From Oscillospiraceae bacterium (GTDB lineage Bacteria > Bacillota > Clostridia > Oscillospirales > UBA929): a stretch of DNA of 9,430 nucleotides. The position numbers and the translations under genes are program-made. Below the pieces are notes generated by a model. That model searched no databases. It had not been told where the DNA came from and saw only the letters and a list, made by a program, of their open reading frames with translations. Of the stretch, positions 5,580-9,430 are shown one piece after another. The stretch's first letter is position 1; every line of letters starts with the position of its first letter. The stretch spans positions 1 through 9,430 of the forward strand of contig JAISVY010000060.1 in NCBI GenBank assembly GCA_031271325.1. Direction: 5' to 3'.

Positions 5580-6398
5580 TCACCCTTTCAGTTTTTGTTT
5601 TCTGTGAATGTAAACGTCCTTGCCGAAGCTTCCGATGTAGTGTATTTCCTCCCAGCCGCGTTTCGTCAGCTCCGGCTGCGGCTCCATATCGCCGACAGAA
5701 TCACCGGGACAACTGAGCATCCAGCCGCCGGGTTTGCATACTCGCGCGTATTCGGCCAACTCAGCGTCCCAGTCCTCACCGAAAACATGCCCGGACATCA
5801 CAACGTCAAATGTGTCGTCTGGAAACGGCAGTTCCGTAACAAGCCCGTCCATCACGCGGACGTTGCCGATACCTTCACTCGCGATCTTATCGCGCATGAA
5901 CTCGCGCAGCGTCCCCACGGGTTCGCTTGCGTAGACCCATGCGGCTTTTTCTGCGGCGGCGAAAGCTAACCTCCCGGAACCCGCGCCGACATCAAGCACG
6001 ACCTTGCCAGTCAAATCCGCCAGACCGAATAGTCGCTCCTTGTTCCAGCCGCGAATGAAGTCACAGTTCGTCGCCATCTTCTCCGGCGTTGTGTAGATGG
6101 TGAAATCCTCCACCGAGCCAAGCGCATACACTTCAGCCTTGCGGATTTCCGACGCGCCGACCGGCGTTGGTGCCTCCGTCATGACTTTGTCAACGAGTGA
6201 CGCGCATTCCGGGCAGCGGCGCTTCAGACACCATGCGACAGCGGGGTTTGCGTTAAGCGCGATTCCCATACTGCGCCGCCATTCGGCTTTGTCATTGCGC
6301 CAGCCGCCGGAATTCATCATCAAGCGGATCTGAAACCGCTCCAAGAGCAAGAAGCTGTTGAAGGAATAGTCCTCCGGGTTAATCCAATTGAGTGCCAT
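5580..6398 (-). CDS. Class I SAM-dependent methyltransferase
   Basis: A 272-residue protein with a Rossmann-type methyltransferase domain (about 125-265). Motif I is VLDVGAGSGRLA (134-145); E159 after VYASEP is placed to bind the SAM ribose, DG (184-185) follows the next strand, then LPFPDDTFDVV (190-200) and CKPGG (221-225). This is the Methyltransf_11/25 pattern of small-molecule methyltransferases; the substrate is unknown. The N-terminal 125 residues are a separate helical part with three cysteines (C57-x4-C62-x2-C65; CLKRRCPEC), possibly metal-binding, and a conserved-looking ALNWINPEDYSFNSFLLLER start. The ATG is 5 bases after GGAGG. Upstream, on the same strand, is an AT-richer region with tiny ORFs and a 7-bp hairpin just before this ribosome binding site. 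Its codon use looks less GC-rich than rsgA or the desulfurase, which would fit acquisition, but I have not measured it. Confidence 0.88.
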   Translation of the reverse strand: MALNWINPEDYSFNSFLLLERFQIRLMMNSGGWRNDKAEWRRSMGIALNANPAVAWCLKRRCPECASLVDKVMTEAPTPVGASEIRKAEVYALGSVEDFTIYTTPEKMATNCDFIRGWNKERLFGLADLTGKVVLDVGAGSGRLAFAAAEKAAWVYASEPVGTLREFMRDKIASEGIGNVRVMDGLVTELPFPDDTFDVVMSGHVFGEDWDAELAEYARVCKPGGWMLSCPGDSVGDMEPQPELTKRGWEEIHYIGSFGKDVYIHRKQKLKG

Positions 6399-6415
6399 AA
6401 AATCCTCCGTCTTTC

Positions 6416-6443
6416 GGGAGGGCTAAAGTATAGTCACCCTCCC
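6416..6443 (-). promoter_or_regulatory. Hairpin just upstream of the methyltransferase ribosome binding site
   Basis: A perfect 7-bp stem (GGGAGGG/CCCTCCC, arms 6437-6443 and 6416-6422) with a 14-base loop ends about 7 bases before the methyltransferase GGAGG. The first arm itself contains GGGAGGG and the second CCCTCCC, which is also complementary to the GGAGG of the methyltransferase site. It could therefore switch between self-pairing and sequestering the ribosome binding site. No T-run follows, so it is not an ordinary terminator. Confidence 0.45.
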
Positions 6444-6494
6444 GTTCATAGTGATGCCTTTCGCTGTGTATTTCATGTCATTCAGTCCTTTCCA
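6441..6494 (-). CDS. Possible 17-residue ORF upstream of the methyltransferase
   Basis: On the minus strand the ORF MKYTAKGITMNGRVTIL starts 9 bases after AAAGGA, and its end runs into the 7-bp hairpin before the methyltransferase. Coordinates are approximate within a few bases at the stop. It could be a leader peptide whose translation opens the hairpin, or a chance ORF. Nothing in the peptide is recognisable. Confidence 0.25.
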
Positions 6495-6505
6495 TTGGAT
6501 TTATC

Positions 6506-6523
6506 ATAACGCGAAAGCGTTAT
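6506..6523. repeat. Perfect 7-bp hairpin with four-base loop
   Basis: ATAACGC (6506-6512) pairs with GCGTTAT (6517-6523). On the plus strand the loop is GAAA, a stable GNRA tetraloop; on the minus strand it is TTTC. It follows the stop codon of the 34-codon ORF on the minus strand, but no T-run follows in that direction. Confidence 0.6.
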
Positions 6524-6624
6524 AACCTCATTTCGTAAATCTTTTGAAGTTTCTTTACCTTGCGTTCTTTTCTTTCAGGCGTATCGGCGTACATATCCGC
6601 CATTGTGTTTTGGAAGATGTTCAC
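6520..6624 (-). CDS. Possible 34-residue basic small protein
   Basis: A GTG-started minus-strand ORF encodes a short protein whose second half is strongly charged and helical (DTPERKERKVKKLQKIYEMRL). This is more protein-like than random sequence would be. Its start overlaps the TGA of a 14-codon ORF (6621-6665, MINKLLCLLESGAM), a GTGA-type junction typical of coupled genes. There is no strong Shine-Dalgarno; an internal ATG at codon 8 is an alternative start. It could be a genuine small gene or a fragment of a decayed one, such as a phage-type gene. Function unknown. Confidence 0.3.
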   Translation of the reverse strand: MNIFQNTMADMYADTPERKERKVKKLQKIYEMRL

Positions 6625-6700
6625 ATCGCACCACTTTCCAGCAAGCAAAGCAGCTTATTAATCATCGCGAGTTTCCCATTTCATAGGTTTTTGCGATGTG

Positions 6701-7498
6701 TCATCGCCCCCATACCCATCCGTGTTCCGCCATCACCGCGCTGACGGTGCCAACGGAGATTTCGTCCATGCCGGGCAGGGCGAGGATCTCCCTCCGGCTC
6801 TTGGAGCGCATCAGTTCCAGCGTCTGGAAACCTAAGCTCTCAATGGCTTTTGCCGCGTCCGCGCCCAACCGCTCCAGCAGAACGCCGATCAGCACCGCGT
6901 CAATCCGCGCCTTGGGCGGGAATTTTTGATCGAACGCCAGCGCGTCCGCCTGATTCAGCGTGTCATAAACCGGGTCAATGTAGTATTTGCCCGCCGCGCC
7001 GTCCAGCGCGCCGTCGCAGAGCGGGTAAGCCATCAGCGCGTCAAAAGACTTCCCGTCGGAGGTGGTGATGCCGAACTCGGAAGCACGGCGGAATCCCACG
7101 CGGGGGTAGTAATCGGGGTGCCCGAAAATGATCACGCCCGGGTAACCCAGCCGTTTTGCCTCATCGAACGTGCGGCGCATCAATGCCTTGCCGATGCCCT
7201 TCCTCTGCATGTCCGGGCGGACGGTCAGCGGTCCGAAGGTCAGCGTCTCCAAAGCTTCCCCGTTATCGCGCTCAATCCGGCTCTTGCTGTAAATGATGTG
7301 CCCCGCGAGCTCGCCGTCCGCAAGCGCGACATAGTTCAGCTCGGGTACAAAACCCCCGGCGGCGCGTAACCGATGTGTCAGCAGATGCTCTTCGCAAATT
7401 TCCCGGTCAGGTTCCCAAAACCTCCAAAACGCGTCGCGGGTCATTGCCTCCACGGCGTAATGGTCGGCAGGGGTTTCTAAGCGCAGTGTGACTGTCAT
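6701..7498 (-). CDS. GNAT family N-acetyltransferase with C-terminal extension
   Basis: A 265-residue protein whose first 150 residues form a GNAT domain that transfers acetyl from acetyl-CoA to an amine. The acetyl-CoA loop is visible as VRPDMQRKGIGKALM (93-107) after the strand TLTFGPL; IIFGHPDYYPRVGFR (123-137) is the usual YhbS-like end of the fold. Residues about 165-265 are an added region: a link with KYYIDPVYDTLNQ, a helix with FDQKFPPKARID, and a final LPGMDEISVGTVSAVM stretch (241-256) reminiscent of a helix-hairpin-helix motif. The substrate is unknown. The ATG chosen is 9 bases after AAAGGA; the frame extends 22 codons upstream without such a site. It is the last gene of the RNHCP-rsgA operon, 117 bases after rsgA with a Y-shaped structure between. 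Confidence 0.88.
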   Translation of the reverse strand: MTVTLRLETPADHYAVEAMTRDAFWRFWEPDREICEEHLLTHRLRAAGGFVPELNYVALADGELAGHIIYSKSRIERDNGEALETLTFGPLTVRPDMQRKGIGKALMRRTFDEAKRLGYPGVIIFGHPDYYPRVGFRRASEFGITTSDGKSFDALMAYPLCDGALDGAAGKYYIDPVYDTLNQADALAFDQKFPPKARIDAVLIGVLLERLGADAAKAIESLGFQTLELMRSKSRREILALPGMDEISVGTVSAVMAEHGWVWGR

Positions 7499-7560
7499 GA
7501 TGTCTGATCCTTTCTGTCGGGTATTTTTCGGGCGCATACTGTGCACCCCAGCAGAACGCC

Positions 7561-7609
7561 GCATCCCCTTTCAGCCCGAAGGGGCGGCGGCGAAACCGCC
7601 GGGGGATGC
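7561..7609. repeat. Y-shaped palindromic element between rsgA and the GNAT gene
   Basis: Outer arms GCATCCCC (7561-7568) and GGGGATGC (7602-7609) enclose two hairpins: CCCCTT (7565-7570) with AAGGGG (7579-7584), and GGCGG (7586-7590) with CCGCC (7596-7600). The CCCC of the left arm can join either the outer or the first inner stem, so alternative folds exist. It begins seven bases after the rsgA stop. No T-run follows on the minus strand, so it may stabilise or process the rsgA mRNA 3' end more than terminate it. The topology resembles the element at 2836-2896, with different sequence. Confidence 0.65.
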
Positions 7610-7615
7610 CCCCTG

Positions 7616-8635
7616 TCACCAAATCTCTTTCTTCCTGTTTCGTGACCACATCGCGATGGCTTGGTTCCGCGCCGATTTTTCGCGGATCGCGGCGGCTTTG
7701 TCTTCGGCGTAACGCGCCTCGCGCTTGAGCTTTATATAGCTGTCCCAGCGTTCCTGCGTCAGGCTGCCGCTTTCGATCGCGGCACGGACGGCGCAGCCGG
7801 GCTCGTTTTGGTGCTTGCAGTCGGAAAAGCGGCAGGTAAGCCCCTCCACATCGGCAAATACCTCCGAGAGAGCGCCGCGCAGCTCCTTTTGGTCGTCTGC
7901 TTCGGGCGTTCCGAAGGACTGTATACCCATCTCCCGCATCCCCGGCGTATCAATGATATACGCTCCGTTCGGCAGCCGTATCATCTGCCGGTGAGTGGTG
8001 GTATGCCGCCCGCGCGCGTCGTCCTCGCGGATTTCGCGAACGTCCATCACCGTTTCCCCGGCCAGCGCGTTCAACAGGCTCGACTTCCCCACGCCGGAAG
8101 AACCCAAGAAGACGCTGACCGAATCCGGCTGCATATATTTGCTTAGGGTCTCTAACCCAAACCCCGTTTTCGCGCTGACAACGGCGACGTCTACCCCCAT
8201 CGCCACGCTTTCCGCGTCCCGCACAAAGGGATACGGATCGGGAGTTAAGTCCGCTTTGGTCAGTACGATTACCGGAACGCCGCCGCTCTGCCATGCGAGC
8301 GTCAGTGTCCGTTCCAACCGCCGCACATTGAAGTTTTGATTCAGAGATTGCAGGATAAAAACCGTGTCGAAATTGGCGGCGACGGCCTGTTCGCGCTGAA
8401 TCCTCGGGTTGGGATCCATCCGCGCGAAGTAGCTTTTGCGTGGGAGCGTTTTGAGAATGACACTGTCGCCGGCAGGGTTGAGTTGAACGGCAACGTCGTC
8501 GCCGACGGTCGGGAACGGTTCGTCGCCGTTGAGATACACACTGGTTTTGAGTTTTCCGTAAAGCGTTTCGCCGTCTGCGAGCAGTTCGTAACGCTCCTTG
8601 TGCACGGCGGTGACACGCGCGGTTGTTTCGTTCAT
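7616..8635 (-). CDS. rsgA: Ribosome small subunit-dependent GTPase A
   Basis: RsgA (YjeQ/YloQ) is a circularly permuted GTPase that binds the 30S subunit late in assembly and releases assembly factors. In this 339-residue protein an N-terminal OB-fold (1-65) precedes the GTPase with its motifs in permuted order: G4 TKAD (126-129), G5 SAK (154-156), G1 GSSGVGKSS (178-186), the G2 loop with GRHTTTHR (209-216) and G3 DTPG (229-232). A C-terminal zinc finger has ligands C268, C273, H275 and C281 (C-x4-C-x-H-x5-C). All key residues are intact and length is normal. The ATG is 7 bases after AAAGGA, which lies in the 15-base gap to the RNHCP gene, so the two are co-transcribed. Expression probably depends on the long structured leader upstream of RNHCP. 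Confidence 0.97.
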   Translation of the reverse strand: MNETTARVTAVHKERYELLADGETLYGKLKTSVYLNGDEPFPTVGDDVAVQLNPAGDSVILKTLPRKSYFARMDPNPRIQREQAVAANFDTVFILQSLNQNFNVRRLERTLTLAWQSGGVPVIVLTKADLTPDPYPFVRDAESVAMGVDVAVVSAKTGFGLETLSKYMQPDSVSVFLGSSGVGKSSLLNALAGETVMDVREIREDDARGRHTTTHRQMIRLPNGAYIIDTPGMREMGIQSFGTPEADDQKELRGALSEVFADVEGLTCRFSDCKHQNEPGCAVRAAIESGSLTQERWDSYIKLKREARYAEDKAAAIREKSARNQAIAMWSRNRKKEIW

Positions 8636-8650
8636 TCAATGTTCCTTTCT

Positions 8651-8998
8651 TCATAACGTAATCCGCCCCAGAGGAAACGGCGGCATGGCAAGCGGTTTGA
8701 CCGCGATTGACATCAACAGGGTCGGGTTGTCGTCCGCCGCAATCCGGTTGGAACTAAGAGCGCCGCAGATGCGGCAGCGGTGGATAATCGCCCACTCTCC
8801 GTCCTTGCGTACCCATACGCCGATGGCGTCCATCGTGCCGCGGCAATCGGAAGCGCGGTCGCCCGGCTCAATATCCAGATGGGCGCTGGAGAGGCATTGC
8901 GGGCAATGGTTGCGGTGACGTGAACCGGCGCCTCCCGGCGCGACTTGCATTCCGCAGACACGGCAGGTAAATACGGTGTTATGATCGTTATTTCTCAC
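8651..8998 (-). CDS. RNHCP domain-containing zinc-ribbon protein
   Basis: A 115-residue protein carrying the RNHCP domain, named for the motif seen here at 29-33 (RNHCP, continuing QC). Seven cysteines fall in pairs: C12-x2-C15, C32-x2-C35, C52, and C75-x2-C78, as expected for one or two zinc ribbons. The start is GTG 8998, 7 bases after AAGGAG; the longer frame upstream has no ribosome binding site and would not match the usual RNNDHNTVF domain start. The biochemical role of the family is not established to my knowledge. Its neighbour rsgA, 15 bases away, hints at a function in ribosome or RNA handling, which is guilt by association only. It is the first gene of the operon and is preceded by a leader of about 230 bases with a short ORF and competing hairpins. 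Confidence 0.92.
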   Translation of the reverse strand: MRNNDHNTVFTCRVCGMQVAPGGAGSRHRNHCPQCLSSAHLDIEPGDRASDCRGTMDAIGVWVRKDGEWAIIHRCRICGALSSNRIAADDNPTLLMSIAVKPLAMPPFPLGRITL

Positions 8999-9011
8999 AC
9001 GAAGTCTCCTT

Positions 9012-9178
9012 TTTAAGGTGATTTTAAGCATAGCAAAGCGGGACACGACCTAAGCCGTGCCCCGTCAAAAAAACGCGGGAAAACGAAAGGTTGTGTTTCG
9101 CGGTGCGCAACCAAAACAGGGCGAACCCTGCCTGACCGACGCACCCGTTATGCGGTTTTAGACAACGATCACCTTAAA
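9012..9178 (-). promoter_or_regulatory. Structured leader with terminator-like and excluding stems
   Basis: On the minus-strand RNA, hairpin H1 is CAGGG-UUCG-CCCUG (9130-9117) followed by UUUU. Hairpin H2 uses CCGCG near 9103-9099 and CGCG at 9077-9074, with an inner CGAAA/UUUCG stem, followed by seven U (9073-9067). A stem GGUGCG (9145-9140) with CGCACC (9107-9102) encloses H1 and shares bases 9102-9103 with H2, so the two exclude each other. Hairpin H3 (9064-9056 with 9047-9039) is 9 bp and needs a G-U pair that would be an A-C mismatch in plus-strand RNA, which favours a minus-strand RNA. UUUAAGGUGAU in the leader ORF is complementary to AUCACCUUAAA (9022-9012), next to the RNHCP Shine-Dalgarno. 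Attenuation is inferred. Confidence 0.55.
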
Positions 9179-9187
9179 TACCGACAT
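9158..9187 (-). CDS. Candidate 9-residue leader peptide MSVFKVIVV
   Basis: The ORF encodes MSVFKVIVV and stops, with GGAG 8 bases before its ATG and a consensus promoter about 45 bases upstream, so it should be translated. It is far too short to act as a normal protein. Its hydrophobic valine/isoleucine end recalls, in style only, drug-sensing leader peptides such as those of erm genes (IFVI, IAVV). Codons 4-7 contain the UUUAAGGUGAU segment that can pair with the region next to the RNHCP ribosome binding site, so ribosomes here would affect the fold. Confidence 0.55.
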   Translation of the reverse strand: MSVFKVIVV

Positions 9188-9233
9188 CAAAACATCTCCT
9201 TTCGCTCAGTGGATCATTCCAAGATACAATACC

Positions 9234-9262
9234 AGTATACGGCTGCTGCAAGCGTTTGTCAA
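9234..9262 (-). promoter_or_regulatory. Consensus sigma-A promoter of the RNHCP-rsgA-GNAT operon
   Basis: On the minus strand TTGACA (9262-9257) and TATACT (9239-9234) are separated by exactly 17 bases, a near-perfect sigma-A promoter. Transcription should start near 9227, leaving about 230 bases of leader before the RNHCP start codon. It lies some 20 bases past the 5S terminator, so the operon does not rely on rRNA readthrough. Confidence 0.85.
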
Positions 9263-9282
9263 CAGGAAATTTCGCGAAGATA

Positions 9283-9312
9283 GCAAAAAGCAACCCCAAA
9301 GCGAGGTTGCTT
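9283..9312 (-). terminator. Intrinsic terminator of the rRNA operon
   Basis: On the minus strand AAGCAACC (9312-9305) pairs perfectly with GGTTGCTT (9295-9288) around a 9-base loop, and the stem runs into five T (9289-9285). It begins about 10 bases after the 5S 3' end, which is where an rRNA operon terminator is expected. Confidence 0.9.
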
Positions 9313-9322
9313 AGCCTAGATG

Positions 9323-9430
<108 letters not shown>

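Larger units (their letters stand above)
6399..6700. other. AT-richer gap with tiny ORFs and hairpins, no standard gene
   Basis: This gap lies between the GNAT stop and the methyltransferase start, both on the minus strand. It is visibly less GC-rich than its neighbours. On the minus strand it holds, in order, ORFs of 14, 34 and 17 codons and two hairpins, listed separately. No full-length gene, tRNA or consensus promoter was found. It may be the remnant of an inserted segment or a leader of the methyltransferase. Confidence 0.6.

Noticed and set aside
7661..8656. Plus-strand ORFs inside rsgA (up to 161 codons)
   Set aside because: rsgA is complete with all GTPase and zinc motifs; the opposite-strand ORFs have no recognisable features.
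9039..9064. Third leader hairpin as a terminator
   Set aside because: The stem is strong, but on the minus strand it is followed by CTTTGC instead of a T-run; on the plus strand, where A-rich sequence follows, no gene would use it.

Overview
The window looks like chromosomal DNA of a GC-rich, probably spore-forming Bacillota (Clostridia; Oscillospiraceae-like is my best guess). The evidence is strong AAGGAG/GGAGG ribosome binding sites with ATG, GTG and TTG starts, a TepA/ClpP-type protease homologue, a YtvI-like AI-2E family membrane protein, an RNHCP-domain protein next to RsgA, and small glycine-rich or acidic proteins of a kind I associate with clostridia. The taxonomy is inferred from gene style; no marker gene was compared.

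Layout from left to right. A minus-strand NifS-type cysteine desulfurase (187-1278) is divergent from a plus-strand run of three small unnamed genes (1387-2494) that looks like one transcript. A 542-base gap follows, holding paired hairpins, a duplicated 34-base segment, five 7-base repeats and a REP/MITE-like multi-hairpin element. Next on the plus strand come a 135-residue unknown protein behind a clear sigma-A promoter (3037-3444), the AI-2E/YtvI-like membrane protein (3508-4581) and a TepA-like ClpP-fold protein (4736-5446). A long imperfect inverted repeat separates tepA from a convergent minus-strand SAM methyltransferase (5580-6398). Behind the methyltransferase lies about 300 bases of more AT-rich DNA with tiny ORFs and hairpins.

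The right third is a minus-strand operon read from the right: a consensus promoter near 9260, a 9-codon leader ORF, a structured leader of about 230 bases, then the RNHCP-domain zinc protein, rsgA and a GNAT acetyltransferase with an extra C-terminal region. Upstream, on the same strand, is the end of an rRNA operon: a 5S rRNA gene cut by the window edge, with its own terminator.

The most interesting item is the leader of the RNHCP-rsgA-GNAT operon. It combines a short leader peptide ORF with a good Shine-Dalgarno, a hairpin ending in UUUU, a second hairpin ending in seven U, a stem that excludes the second hairpin, and an 11-base match between the leader ORF and the sequence touching the RNHCP ribosome binding site. 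This is the layout of a translation-sensing attenuator placed in front of a ribosome-assembly GTPase. The mechanism is inference; the sequence elements are directly visible.
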